Origin: an uncultured Gammaproteobacteria bacterium
GTDB lineage: Bacteria > Pseudomonadota > Gammaproteobacteria > SZUA-140
DNA length: 16,413 nt
Assembly (NCBI GenBank): GCA_945787585.1
Contig: CALZIG010000253.1
Coordinates: 1-16,413 of the forward strand
Direction of reading: 5' to 3'
Of this stretch, positions 1-7,995 are shown one piece after another. How positions within the stretch are numbered: position 1 is the stretch's first letter; every line of letters begins with the position of its first letter. The notes under the pieces were generated by a model. The model saw nothing but the letters and a program-made list of their open reading frames with translations. It was not told the origin of the DNA and did not search any database. A program made the position numbers and the translations under genes.

Positions 1-167
1 GTTTGATCACCCGTGCCATCAAGCCCGACGACTAGCCCATACCCCACCAGTTGATTGGCACGTACTCCGGCTACATTGGCAAGATCCTTGATGCGTTCTG
101 CATGTGTGACATGAGACATTAGTAACCCAACTAATACCGCCGCTACTGTGAACCATTTTTTTGTCAT
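1..167 (-). CDS. flgI: FlgI, flagellar P-ring protein (N-terminal part only)
   Basis: This is the 5' end of the gene; the rest lies beyond the left edge. The 55 complete codons begin [20 protein letters not shown], a Sec signal peptide with cleavage probably after THA (residue 23). The mature protein then starts [20 protein letters not shown], followed by [13 protein letters not shown]. This is the near-invariant start of mature FlgI. FlgI assembles the P-ring around the rod in the peptidoglycan layer, with FlgA as its periplasmic chaperone. The ATG is preceded by an AGGACA ribosome-binding site and starts 44 bp after the flgH stop, so it is cotranscribed with flgH. Identity is secure; only completeness is unknown. 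Confidence 0.95.
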   Translation of the reverse strand, partial: MTKKWFTVAAVLVGLLMSHVTHAERIKDLANVAGVRANQLVGYGLVVGLDGTGDQ

Positions 168-211
168 CACTGAGTGTCCTGTTTGATCGCTGTTAACTGC
201 TTGCATGGATG

Positions 212-913
212 TTAGAAAGGCCACCACTTGCTATTAAAAAACTTACCCAGCCAGCCCATATCATTAGAGTTGGCAATCACACCGTTTCCACCGTATGAGA
301 TCACTGCATTCGCGACCTGGGTCGAAAGAATACTATTATTTGAACGAATATCGACGGGACGAATAATGCCCTTAATGCGCACATATTCTTCGCCCTGATT
401 AATGCTGATGTTTTTTTCACCTTCAACACGAAGATAGCCATTCGGCAGCACACCCGTTACCAGTGCCGTTACGCTACCGCTCAACTGGTTACTCTGTGCG
501 CTATCCCCTTCGCCCGAAAAGCTTTTGCTCGATTCCAGTGAAGAAGCAAGACTCATGTCGCGACTACTCAACAGCGATGAACTAAACGCGGTCGGCAAAC
601 CTAATAATGTGGGATTGGTAACATCGACAGCATTGTCTTTTGATGTACTGGTACTGGCTGACTTACTGGCATTCGTTTGCTCGGAAAGAATAATGGTGAT
701 CATATCACCCACATTGCGGGCCTTAATATCCTCATACAACACCATCCCACTACTGGGCTGGAATATCGATCCGTTGTCGATCCGTTGCGGCGGTGACATT
801 GCAAAGATCTCTTCCGCTGTCGCAATCTTATGTGCAGGTGCTGAGGCACAACCACTCAGCAGTAGTATCCATACGACACCGATCATTATTTTTATCTTTA
901 GCGCGTACTGCAT
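212..913 (-). CDS. flgH: FlgH, flagellar L-ring lipoprotein
   Basis: FlgH forms the outer-membrane L-ring that serves as the bushing for the flagellar rod. The preferred start is the ATG at 913, which gives 233 residues. A longer reading from a TTG at 943 is possible, but the ATG has an AAGG-type ribosome-binding site just upstream and gives a normal lipoprotein signal. The signal runs through a hydrophobic stretch to the lipobox LSGC, with the lipidated cysteine at residue 22. The body has the family sequence [20 protein letters not shown] and ends in an aromatic KWWPF tail. Length fits the family (about 220-235 residues). It lies 34 bp after the flgG stop, in the flgB-I operon. Confidence 0.95.
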   Translation of the reverse strand: MQYALKIKIMIGVVWILLLSGCASAPAHKIATAEEIFAMSPPQRIDNGSIFQPSSGMVLYEDIKARNVGDMITIILSEQTNASKSASTSTSKDNAVDVTNPTLLGLPTAFSSSLLSSRDMSLASSLESSKSFSGEGDSAQSNQLSGSVTALVTGVLPNGYLRVEGEKNISINQGEEYVRIKGIIRPVDIRSNNSILSTQVANAVISYGGNGVIANSNDMGWLGKFFNSKWWPF

Positions 914-947
914 GCCTGCTACCTTTTTGTTATCAATCTTCAATAGA

Positions 948-1736
948 CTACAGATTATTATTGATAAACTGCAGCATACGATCAGAAGCCGATATTGCTT
1001 TGGAATTCATTTCATAGGCACGTTGTGCCTCTATCATACCGACCAGCTCTTCAACCACATTAACGTTCGAGGTTTCAAGGGTCCCTTGTGAAAGAGTACC
1101 GATACCCGTGACCCCCGGCGTGCCGGTTTGGGGTGAACCACTCGACGCAGACTCCAGCAACAGGTTCTGTCCAATCGGTTGCAGCCCCGTTGGATTGATA
1201 AAATCAGCCAACTGCACATTACCTACATTAGTCGGGGTGGCACTCCCCTGCTGTGTCACACTGACACTGCCGTCGGCACCAATGGTAATACTCAGTGAGT
1301 TTTCGGGGATGGTAATGGCTGGCTGCAATACATTGCCGCTTGCGGTGACAATTTGCCCCTGCGCATCGAGGTGAAATGAGCCATCACGGGTATAGGCCAA
1401 TGTTCCATCTGGTTGCTGAATCTGAAAAAAACCACGCCCTTGAATCCCCATATCGAGCGGACTCTTCGTTTCAACGCTGTTCCCTTGTGTGAAAAGTTTT
1501 TCTGTCGCCACGGTGCGCACACCTGTGCCCAACATCAACCCTGTTGGTAACTGGGTGTCCTGTGATGACTGAGAGCCTACCTGGCGTACGTTTTGATAGA
1601 GCAGATCTTCGAACACTGCTCGACCACGTTTAAAACCGGTGGTATTTACGTTGGCAAGATTATTCGAGATCACAGACATTCTTGTCTGCTGTGCATCGAG
1701 CCCTGTTTTTGCTATCCAAAGTGCCTGACTTGTCAT
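948..1736 (-). CDS. flgG: FlgG, flagellar distal rod protein
   Basis: FlgG builds the distal rod, the drive shaft that crosses the periplasm through the P- and L-rings. The 262-residue product matches the usual length (about 260). The N-terminus [19 protein letters not shown], with [20 protein letters not shown] after it, is the rod/hook family D0 motif in its FlgG form. The C-terminus holds [20 protein letters not shown] and ends MLQFINNNL, the complementary D0 helix. The ATG at 1736 has a GAGG ribosome-binding site about 9 bp upstream. The 88-bp gap to flgF is the widest inside the operon and shows no promoter I could recognise. Confidence 0.97.
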   Translation of the reverse strand: MTSQALWIAKTGLDAQQTRMSVISNNLANVNTTGFKRGRAVFEDLLYQNVRQVGSQSSQDTQLPTGLMLGTGVRTVATEKLFTQGNSVETKSPLDMGIQGRGFFQIQQPDGTLAYTRDGSFHLDAQGQIVTASGNVLQPAITIPENSLSITIGADGSVSVTQQGSATPTNVGNVQLADFINPTGLQPIGQNLLLESASSGSPQTGTPGVTGIGTLSQGTLETSNVNVVEELVGMIEAQRAYEMNSKAISASDRMLQFINNNL

Positions 1737-1824
1737 AACTTCATCCTCTTACTGCATCTGTACCGTATTATCTGCTCTGCGATATCAGTTCTGCGGTTCA
1801 TTCATAATCGTGACTGACTCATGC

Positions 1825-2568
1825 CTAACTCATCTGCAACAACTGTGCCGATGCTCTGTCATTGTCCTCTGCGGTCTTCATCATTTTGACGCCCATCTCA
1901 AACTGTCTGGCCAGGGCAATCATGTTGACCATCGAATCCACGGCATTCACATTACTCCCTTCCAACATGCCCGATGACAATGTCACCGCCGCATCAGCGA
2001 CACTCGTCGTACCGTCATTGAGGCGCATCACGCCATCATTGCCTTTCTGCATCGTGGCCGGATCAGGGTTGACCATTTTGATCCGATCGATCACCACCAA
2101 TGTTGAAGCGGTCTGCCCGACCGGTCGTGCGGAAACTGTCCCATCAGGGGCAATTTCTAGTTTTTCAGAGGGCGGAATAATGATCGGCAGTCCACTATTG
2201 CCCAACACAGGCTGCCCGCGATCCGTTTCTAACTGCCCAAACGACGTGACGCGTAAATTACCTGCACGGGTAAACCCTTCGCTACTATCAGCGGTTTGAA
2301 TGGCAAACCAACCATCTCCGTTGATGGCAACATCCAGCTCGCGCCCCGTCGTGACCATTGGCCCCTGTGAAAGATCAACACCGTTATCACGTGCCACACT
2401 ATAGACACGACTATCATGCCCCGCGCCTTCCACTGGCACACTCTGAAAAGCCGCTAAATCTGCGCGAAAACTGGTGGTGTTGACGTTAGCCAGATTATTC
2501 GCATTCACCGCCTGCGCCTTCATTGAATGGTTAGCACCTGACATCGCGAGATAAAGCATACGATCCAT
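1825..2568 (-). CDS. flgF: FlgF, flagellar proximal rod protein
   Basis: FlgF is a proximal rod subunit placed between FlgB/FlgC and FlgG. The product has 247 residues, close to the family's roughly 250. It opens MDRMLYLAMSGANHSMKAQA followed by [20 protein letters not shown]. That sequence is typical of FlgF: the rod motif with SFRAD in place of FlgG's GFKR. The C-terminus SNVNAVDSMVNMIALARQFE is the matching D0 helix. The ATG has a strong AGGAGA site. It lies 29 bp after flgE and is cotranscribed with it. Confidence 0.96.
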   Translation of the reverse strand: MDRMLYLAMSGANHSMKAQAVNANNLANVNTTSFRADLAAFQSVPVEGAGHDSRVYSVARDNGVDLSQGPMVTTGRELDVAINGDGWFAIQTADSSEGFTRAGNLRVTSFGQLETDRGQPVLGNSGLPIIIPPSEKLEIAPDGTVSARPVGQTASTLVVIDRIKMVNPDPATMQKGNDGVMRLNDGTTSVADAAVTLSSGMLEGSNVNAVDSMVNMIALARQFEMGVKMMKTAEDNDRASAQLLQMS

Positions 2569-2597
2569 ATTCGATCTCCTAAAGAATCAATCAGCTG

Positions 2598-4238
2598 TTA
2601 ACGAATATTGATAATGGCTTGAGTGATAGTATCTGCGGTGGAAATCACCTGCGCATTGGCCTGAAAATTTCGCTGTGCAGTGATCATGCCCACTAGCTGT
2701 TCGGTCAGATCGACATTAGAACCTTCCAACGCGCCCGATTGCACCAGCCCAAGGCCCGATGAACCCGGCTGCGAGACTACCGCCTGCCCCGACTCAAACG
2801 ACTCCGCCCAGGTGGTATCACCCAGCTGACGTAACCCCTGTGGATTGGTAAAGTTAGCCAATTGCACCTGGCCCAATGTACGCGTCTGACCATTAGTAAA
2901 ACGAGAAAGGACAATACCAGTATCACTGATGTCAATGCCGCTTAGCTGTCCGGTTGCATACCCATCCTGCGTGAGTGAAGCCACACTAAATGCACTACCA
3001 AACTGGGTGACATCCGACAGATTAATACTCACATTCATCGGCGAAGCACCACCACCAGGATTAAAGGCCGGGATGGTCAGTGTTGATGGTGCAACCGGCA
3101 CTGAAATCTGCCCGCCGGTGGTAAACTGAATTTGCTGTCCCGGCGAGCCAGCGAGTGCATCGACACGCTGCCCATCAGAATAAGCAAATGCTTCCCATTC
3201 ATTCGCCTGATTGGCTTTGCGGAAATACATCGTCATCAGATGCGATGTCCCCTGAGAATCAAAGATTGTCATCGAGGTGGAGTGGCTATAGGTTGAGGCA
3301 TCCGTGGGATTAAAGGCGACCTGTGCGGTACCGTTGTTTACTGTAGCTACCGTTGCCGCCGTGGTATCACCATCTGCGGCAGCAGGTACCAACGTAACAG
3401 CCGCGATGCTAGTGGTAATCACGACTGGATCCTGTGCGCCCGAAGCCGCGCCCGACTGTGGCACCCAGTTAAAGGTTAAAGAACTAGGCGTCGGCAAGGC
3501 ACCGCTGGTATCAATGGTGGCCGTGGCTGGAAACCTTACGCCGGTACTATTATCGAGTAATGTCGCCGACCAGGTATTCGCCCCGGTTCGCTCATACTCA
3601 ATGGCTACTGAAGTGTTCACGCCATAGTTGTCCCGCATGTTGAATGATGGGCCAAGTACTGGCGTGGCCAGGGCTCTATCTTCATCCAGAATTGTAGCCG
3701 CTGGCACAGTAAGACTGTTGCTTGACGTAGCACCCGGAATAGCCTGAGATGAATCCAGATTAAGTCCGACATTAGCAACCGTGGTTGCCTGAGGGTTAAT
3801 ATTTGAGAAATCGAGCTGAAGTGAACCGGTGGTGTTGGTCAAATTACCATTACTATCGGCAATATCACCCTGTAGCACCTGCCCCTGACTATTACTCACA
3901 AAACCGCTACGGTCTACGCCAAAGGCTCCGGCGCGTGAATAGACTCGCACGCCGTTATCATCCAGTACAAACATCCCCTGTCCACTGACGGCAAGATCGA
4001 GGTTATTATCCGTAAAACCGATATTCCCCTGGGTAAACTGCTGCGTTACGGATGAAATCTTGACACCACTACCAATGGCATTAGATGAAGCACCGAGATT
4101 CGATGATGCAAAGATATCCGCGAACTCGACCCGTGATTTTTTAAAACCGGTAGTACTCGCATTGGCAACATTATTACCAATGACACGTAGCTCTGCCGAT
4201 GCTGAATTTAACCCACTTAATGCTGTACGAAATGGCAT
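2598..4238 (-). CDS. flgE: FlgE, flagellar hook protein (long form)
   Basis: FlgE polymerises into the hook, the universal joint between rod and filament. At 546 residues it is much longer than the enteric hook protein (about 400). The N-terminus (residues 1-45) has GNNVANASTTGFKKSRVEFA. The C-terminus has SNVDLTEQLVGMITAQRNFQ (about 508-527) and ends TQAIINIR. Both are standard D0/D1 segments. The extra length lies in the exposed middle. A segment near residues 202-262 (YERTGANTWSATLLD) and another near 315-385 (YFRKANQANEWEAFAYSDG) look like two related FlaE-type modules. The ATG has an excellent AGGAGAAG site. The gene sits between flgD and flgF in a continuous operon. Confidence 0.96.
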   Translation of the reverse strand: MPFRTALSGLNSASAELRVIGNNVANASTTGFKKSRVEFADIFASSNLGASSNAIGSGVKISSVTQQFTQGNIGFTDNNLDLAVSGQGMFVLDDNGVRVYSRAGAFGVDRSGFVSNSQGQVLQGDIADSNGNLTNTTGSLQLDFSNINPQATTVANVGLNLDSSQAIPGATSSNSLTVPAATILDEDRALATPVLGPSFNMRDNYGVNTSVAIEYERTGANTWSATLLDNSTGVRFPATATIDTSGALPTPSSLTFNWVPQSGAASGAQDPVVITTSIAAVTLVPAAADGDTTAATVATVNNGTAQVAFNPTDASTYSHSTSMTIFDSQGTSHLMTMYFRKANQANEWEAFAYSDGQRVDALAGSPGQQIQFTTGGQISVPVAPSTLTIPAFNPGGGASPMNVSINLSDVTQFGSAFSVASLTQDGYATGQLSGIDISDTGIVLSRFTNGQTRTLGQVQLANFTNPQGLRQLGDTTWAESFESGQAVVSQPGSSGLGLVQSGALEGSNVDLTEQLVGMITAQRNFQANAQVISTADTITQAIINIR

Positions 4239-4265
4239 ATTACTTCTCCTCTACAAAAACTGTTG

Positions 4266-4928
4266 TTACATAACCTGCTTGACGCCAGACAACGGCACAG
4301 AACGATTACTTGCGAGATCTAGCGTCACACCCTCATTACCGAGCGTGACACTTTCTACTTTTTCAGCAAGCAAGGTACCGAGCTCGATACTTTCACCGCC
4401 TGTTTGCGCAATCGCTTCAATGGCATAATCTCCAGCGCCGAGCTGTTCTCCATCATCGTTACGTCCATCCCATGAAAAATCGACTACGCCAGCGCTTTGA
4501 CTTCCCATCTGTTGGGATCGTACTAACTGTCCGGACTTATCATAAATATTAATCGTTAATCCCGAAGTCGCGTTGGCAACACCAACCTTGCCACTCACTG
4601 GGGTCTGACCATCAAAGACGGCCTCATTAGATGGAATCATCACTGTGCGTCCGACCATCGTCGAGGCTTGCAGCGCCTGATTTGATTGCAGTGCCGAAGC
4701 CACCTGAGCAAAAGAGCCCTGCAGTTCCTGAATCCCGGACACACTACTAAACTGTGCGATTTGAGAGAAAAACTCGCCATCTTCCATCGGCTTCATCGGG
4801 TCCTGATTATTCATCTGTGCCGTCATCAATTTAAGAAACTCCTTTTGTCCCAACTCACCATTACTCTTGGGTGGCGGACGTTGGGCGAGATTAAGATTTT
4901 CCAGTACACTTTGTTCTATTACAGCCAT
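4266..4928 (-). CDS. flgD: FlgD, flagellar hook cap/scaffold protein
   Basis: FlgD caps the growing hook and is needed for FlgE polymerisation; it is not part of the finished organelle. The 220-residue product carries the conserved N-terminal signature GQKEFLKLMTAQMNNQDPMK, followed by FFSQIAQFSSVSGIQELQ. The C-terminal part is a predicted FlgD Ig-like/tudor region, with INIYDKSGQLVR and FSWDGRNDDGEQLGAGDYAI; the W-D-G-x-D/N-G-x-x-L-x-x-G-x-Y pattern is characteristic. The ATG at 4928 has a GGAGAA site. The gap to flgE is 27 bp, which fits coupled expression. Confidence 0.96.
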   Translation of the reverse strand: MAVIEQSVLENLNLAQRPPPKSNGELGQKEFLKLMTAQMNNQDPMKPMEDGEFFSQIAQFSSVSGIQELQGSFAQVASALQSNQALQASTMVGRTVMIPSNEAVFDGQTPVSGKVGVANATSGLTINIYDKSGQLVRSQQMGSQSAGVVDFSWDGRNDDGEQLGAGDYAIEAIAQTGGESIELGTLLAEKVESVTLGNEGVTLDLASNRSVPLSGVKQVM

Positions 4929-4957
4929 ATTAATTCTCCGGCATCACGCGCTAAATG

Positions 4958-5365
4958 TTATTGACCGAGTCTCAGGGTATTAATCAACATCTGTTTTGAT
5001 GTGTTCATTACTTCGACGTTATTCTGATATGAGCGCGATGCGGAGATCATATTCGCCATCTCCTCCATCACGTTTACGTTTGAACGGTAGATATAGCCAT
5101 CCTTATCCGCTAATGGATTACCAGGTGAAAACTGCTTCATCACCGGCGCTTCACTCTTCACTACGTCAGTAACATTAACCCCGTTAATTTCACCGGTAGC
5201 GTGATCCATCATTGTTTCAAATATTGGCTGTCTCGAACGATAAGCACCTCCTTCGGTACCACTCACACTCTCTGCATTCGCAAGGTTACTGGCCGTCGTA
5301 TTAAGCCTGACCGATTGCGCATTCATCGCAGAACCAGAGATATTAAATATACTAATTAAAGACAC
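4958..5365 (-). CDS. flgC: FlgC, flagellar proximal rod protein
   Basis: FlgC is a proximal rod subunit. The 135-residue product has the family's usual length (about 134). The sequence SGSAMNAQSVRLNTTASNLA near residues 10-29 is highly specific for FlgC. The C-terminal helix SNVNVMEEMANMISASRSYQ completes the D0 pair. The start is a GTG at 5365, preceded by a strong AGGAGAA site that overlaps the end of flgB. The stop of flgB lies only 2 bp before the start, so translation is probably coupled. Confidence 0.97.
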   Translation of the reverse strand: MSLISIFNISGSAMNAQSVRLNTTASNLANAESVSGTEGGAYRSRQPIFETMMDHATGEINGVNVTDVVKSEAPVMKQFSPGNPLADKDGYIYRSNVNVMEEMANMISASRSYQNNVEVMNTSKQMLINTLRLGQ

Positions 5366-5367
5366 CG

Positions 5368-5769
5368 TTATTCTCCTCTGATCGCAGTTAACAGCCCTTT
5401 GATCCGGCCGTTAAGAAAATTAAATGAGGCCTGATACTCCACGGCATTTTTTGCAAACTGCGCCTGCTCTAATTGAGCATTAACGGTATTACCGTCAATG
5501 GAAGGCTGAGTAGGTACGCGAAAGCGCAATGGGGCTGACGTTGACGATTGACCTGACATCATCATGTGACCTTTTTGAGTACGATTAAGTGTTGAACTAG
5601 AATTCGCCTGCTGCACTTGTTTCATCGCAGCGTTAAAGTCGATATCTTTAGCCTTATAATTTGGCGTATCTACATTAGCTATATTTGAAGCGAGCTGAGC
5701 GGTACGCCTGGCGCGTAACTTGAGTGCTTCTGCGTGGATTCCAAATGCGTTATCCAGATTAAAGGCCAC
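5368..5769 (-). CDS. flgB: FlgB, flagellar proximal rod protein
   Basis: FlgB is the first gene of the rod/hook operon and encodes the proximal rod subunit nearest the MS-ring and export gate. The product has 133 residues, near the family norm. Residues 1-50 contain FGIHAEALKLRARRTAQLAS and NIANVDTPNYKAKDIDFNAA, which are FlgB signatures. The C-terminus VEYQASFNFLNGRIKGLLTA is the partner helix. The start is a GTG with an AGGAG site about 9 bp upstream. A sigma-54 promoter match ends about 40 bp upstream, giving a short leader. Confidence 0.97.
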   Translation of the reverse strand: MAFNLDNAFGIHAEALKLRARRTAQLASNIANVDTPNYKAKDIDFNAAMKQVQQANSSSTLNRTQKGHMMMSGQSSTSAPLRFRVPTQPSIDGNTVNAQLEQAQFAKNAVEYQASFNFLNGRIKGLLTAIRGE

Positions 5770-5807
5770 TGTCCTACTCCTGTGGGTTTATAACTTTCCA
5801 CAAACAA

Positions 5808-5823
5808 AGCAATAGCTGTGCCA
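5808..5823 (-). promoter_or_regulatory. Sigma-54 promoter of the flgB-flgI operon
   Basis: On the minus strand the site reads TGGCAC-AGCTA-TTGCT. It has the invariant GG and GC dinucleotides exactly 10 nt apart, as in the RpoN -24/-12 consensus TGGCAC-N5-TTGCA/T. It points into flgB, and transcription would start near 5797, about 28 nt before the GTG. Sigma-54 control of rod/hook operons is known in Pseudomonas and Vibrio, where a FleQ/FleR- or FlrA/FlrC-type activator is required. The activator gene is not in this window. The match and its position make this call strong. Confidence 0.88.
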
Positions 5824-5897
5824 GTAATTTTTATTTACTATATTTCAATAAGTTAAATATAATTCGAGATATTAGATATTGGCAGGGAGGCAAGATA

Positions 5898-5931
5898 TTC
5901 CACCGGATGGCAACCTTTGTTAGCCGTGGAA
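5898..5931. repeat. Bulged inverted repeat between cheR and flgB
   Basis: The arms TTCCAC/GTGGAA, GGC/GCC and AAC/GTT pair in order. The loop is CTTT, with a 5-nt bulge on one side and a 1-nt bulge on the other, making 12 base pairs in all. It lies 20 bp after the cheR stop and about 75 bp upstream of the sigma-54 -24 element of flgB. No T-run follows on either strand, so it does not look like a standard intrinsic terminator. It could be an activator site, an attenuating hairpin or a chance structure. Confidence 0.45.
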
Positions 5932-5951
5932 AATAAGAACAGCAAGAGAAT

Positions 5952-6794
5952 TTATTCTTTTAATTGATAAACCAGGCCGCCTTTTACACGTAAAACGTCA
6001 AAGCGATCTGAATAATTAGCTATAGACTCTGAGCCACCCATGATGAGATAGCCTCGTGGATTCAGTACACCTGCGATTCGAGAGAGAATGTCTTTTTTTG
6101 TTTCGGTCGAAAAATAGATTAAAACATTACGGCAAAAAATAACATCAAATTTTCCAAGCGCCGCATAACTACCTAATAAGTTAAATTCACGAAACTCAAT
6201 ACGCTGTTTGATGCTGTGCTTCAATTTCCACATATTCTCATACGGTTCAAAATGATTTTTGATGCGCTCAGAGGACATTCCGCGATCCAGCGTCATCTGG
6301 TCAAAGGCCCCCTCTTTGGCACCACTCAATACTGTGTTTGAAATATCAGTCGCAATAATTTTCACAGGCATCATCATGCCGACATGCCTTTTCTGAAATT
6401 CAGAAAAAATAATACTAATTGAATAGGCTTCTTGCCCGGTAGACGCTGCAGCAGACCAGATACGTATATCTTTTCGAGTCGCACACATTTCAGGTAAGAG
6501 TTTTTCTGCTAAAAAGGTATAAGGGTATTCATCACGAAACCAGGATGTCTCGTTTGTCGTCATGGCATCGATAACGGCAATACAGAGTTTTGAATCTGGA
6601 TATTTCTTCAAATATGCCACTAGCTCTGTAAGTGATGCGATGTCATTATCAGTCATCAACTTGTTAAGCCGACTATGAACAAGGTACTGCTTATTTTCAC
6701 CTAAAACGATACCACAAACAGTCGTCAGAAAATGACAGAAATCATCATAGGCACCATTATCCGAAATACTATCCAAGCTATTCTTGCCTATCAT
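5952..6794 (-). CDS. cheR: CheR, chemoreceptor glutamate methyltransferase
   Basis: CheR uses S-adenosylmethionine to methylate glutamates on chemoreceptors, setting adaptation against CheB. The 280-residue product has an N-terminal helical CheR_N domain (about 15-70) and the catalytic-domain motif MTTNETSWFRD (78-88). The SAM-binding loop is SAAASTGQEAYSI (114-126), a common variant of the enteric SAGCSTGEEPYS. The acidic ATD (148-150) and FCRNVLIYF (220-228) follow. There is no TPR extension. The start ATG has an AGGGAA site placed somewhat far upstream (about 12 bp). It lies 116 bp after cheV on the same strand and is probably cotranscribed with it, as in Pseudomonas cheV-cheR. Confidence 0.95.
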   Translation of the reverse strand: MIGKNSLDSISDNGAYDDFCHFLTTVCGIVLGENKQYLVHSRLNKLMTDNDIASLTELVAYLKKYPDSKLCIAVIDAMTTNETSWFRDEYPYTFLAEKLLPEMCATRKDIRIWSAAASTGQEAYSISIIFSEFQKRHVGMMMPVKIIATDISNTVLSGAKEGAFDQMTLDRGMSSERIKNHFEPYENMWKLKHSIKQRIEFREFNLLGSYAALGKFDVIFCRNVLIYFSTETKKDILSRIAGVLNPRGYLIMGGSESIANYSDRFDVLRVKGGLVYQLKE

Positions 6795-6822
6795 TGTTAA
6801 CTATTCCCTGTTAATCATTGTT

Positions 6823-6857
6823 ACTAGCATCCAGTCGCTAGTCGTTACTCGTTACTC
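6823..6857. repeat. Imperfect heptamer tandem repeat between cheV and cheR
   Basis: Read on the plus strand, 35 bp divide into five 7-mers: ACTAGCA, TCCAGTC, GCTAGTC, GTTACTC and GTTACTC. The last two are identical, and neighbouring units share the TAGTC/TACTC core. The first 20 bp also form a 6-bp inverted repeat (ACTAGC and GCTAGT, 8-nt loop). The block lies in the 116-bp cheV-cheR spacer, 29 bp upstream of the cheR start. Its length suggests a dispersed short repeat, but whether it recurs in the genome cannot be seen here. Confidence 0.6.
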
Positions 6858-6910
6858 TGTACAATAACATTTCAGATTTATACGCTATTATTTAACGTCA
6901 ATGTCTCATT

Positions 6911-7846
6911 TTAATTATTGTTAAAACGTTGTACTTGTTGTACAACAGCCGCGCCTAAAATATCGGGATCATATTTTGAGATAAACTCATCGGCACCGAC
7001 CTTTTTAACCATTGCAGTATTAAAAACACCACTTAATGATGTATGTAGAGTGACATATACCTTCGAGAGTCGCGGATCCTCTTTTATTGCTTTGGTCAAT
7101 GTATACCCATCCATTTCCGGCATCTCTACATCGGAAATGACCATCATTAAACTTTGACTAATAATTTCAGGTTCATTATCTGCCCACCCCTGTAACAGGT
7201 CTAACCCTTCGCGTCCGTTTGTTGCCGTCTTGTATGCTATTCCTATCTGATCTAGTAGACAGTGAATCTGCTTTCTCGCAACCACTGAGTCATCCACCAC
7301 AAGTATAAATTTTCCTGCCTGTTTCATATCATCAATCTTGCCTATTGTTTCAGAAGCAATCTCATTTTTTATGCCGACTACCACCGCTAGAACTTTTTCA
7401 ATATCAATGATCTCAACAAAGGCCTCATCCACTGTTGTAATAGCCGTCAAGTAACACGCACTTCCCATCCCTTTCGGTGGTGCTTTAATCTCTTCCCAGT
7501 TCATATTGACAATGCGGTCCATCCCACTCACTAAAAAACCCTGTGTGGTCTTATTATATTCTGCCACAACCAGAAAACAGTCTTTTTCATCTCCTAGCGG
7601 TCGGTTACCAATCGCCATTGCCAGGTCAATCACCGACATGGTCTTGCCTCTGATATTAACAATCCCTCTTACAATAGAGTTTGAATTGGGTAATTTGGTT
7701 AACGGTGGACAATGAATAACCTCCTGAACCTTGAATACATTGATCCCATAGCGCTGCTTTCCGCCAAGATAAAACATCAATATTTCAAGGCGATTATTAC
7801 CAGCTAGCTGGGTACGTTGATTGACATCACTCAACAGACTACTCAT
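6911..7846 (-). CDS. cheV: CheV, CheW-receiver chemotaxis coupling protein
   Basis: CheV couples chemoreceptors to CheA through its CheW domain, and its receiver domain is phosphorylated by CheA, probably as an adaptation or phosphate-sink device. The 311-residue product has an N-terminal CheW domain (about 20-155) with FKVQEVIHCP and GIVNIRGKTMSVIDLA. The receiver (about 178-305) has acidic residues D185/D186, phosphoacceptor D239 in ISDVEMPEMDGY, T269 and K291, so it looks fully functional. The ATG at 7846 has a GGAGTG site. It heads the cheV-cheR pair, divergent from flgA. Confidence 0.95.
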   Translation of the reverse strand: MSSLLSDVNQRTQLAGNNRLEILMFYLGGKQRYGINVFKVQEVIHCPPLTKLPNSNSIVRGIVNIRGKTMSVIDLAMAIGNRPLGDEKDCFLVVAEYNKTTQGFLVSGMDRIVNMNWEEIKAPPKGMGSACYLTAITTVDEAFVEIIDIEKVLAVVVGIKNEIASETIGKIDDMKQAGKFILVVDDSVVARKQIHCLLDQIGIAYKTATNGREGLDLLQGWADNEPEIISQSLMMVISDVEMPEMDGYTLTKAIKEDPRLSKVYVTLHTSLSGVFNTAMVKKVGADEFISKYDPDILGAAVVQQVQRFNNN

Positions 7847-7880
7847 GAAACACTCCGCATATTGTATTCATCATAAGAAT

Positions 7881-7907
7881 GTATCGACATACAACCCCCA
7901 TACTTAA
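7881..7907 (-). promoter_or_regulatory. Candidate FliA (sigma-28) promoter of cheV-cheR
   Basis: On the minus strand the site reads TTAAGTAT-N11-GTCGATAC, against the FliA consensus TAAAGTTT-N11-GCCGATAA. Each half matches 6 of 8 positions and the spacing is exact. Transcription would start near 7874, about 28 nt before the cheV ATG. Chemotaxis genes are usual late, FliA-dependent targets, so the position makes sense. The match is good but not perfect. Confidence 0.6.
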
Positions 7908-7932
7908 CAACCACGTTCATCTGGATTTATAC

Positions 7933-7948
7933 TGGCATGGTAATTGCT
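7933..7948 (+). promoter_or_regulatory. Sigma-54 promoter of flgA-flgM-flgN
   Basis: The plus-strand site TGGCAT-GGTAA-TTGCT has the GG and GC elements exactly 10 nt apart and fits the RpoN consensus. It lies 47 bp upstream of the flgA ATG, so the leader would be about 35 nt. Together with the flgB site it puts both structural and assembly-control genes under the same sigma-54 class. The -24 element is only 25 bp from the -35 of the divergent cheV promoter candidate. Confidence 0.87.
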
Positions 7949-7995
7949 TTTTCATTAATCATGATATTTAACCACCGACACAAGGCGCAGATCTA

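Noticed and set aside
525..1091. A 188-codon plus-strand open frame across flgH and flgG
   Set aside because: It lies opposite two well-identified genes, has no family features and is best read as an antisense shadow.
5881..5935. A cyclic-di-GMP (GEMM) riboswitch upstream of flgB
   Set aside because: Some GG/CC-rich pieces look suggestive, but the conserved core and tetraloop-receptor parts are missing. The sigma-54 start site also lies downstream, so the element would not be in the flgB message.
6860..6910. A sigma-70 promoter for cheR (TTGACG with TATAAA, minus strand)
   Set aside because: The two boxes are only 13 bp apart, too close for a working -35/-10 pair.
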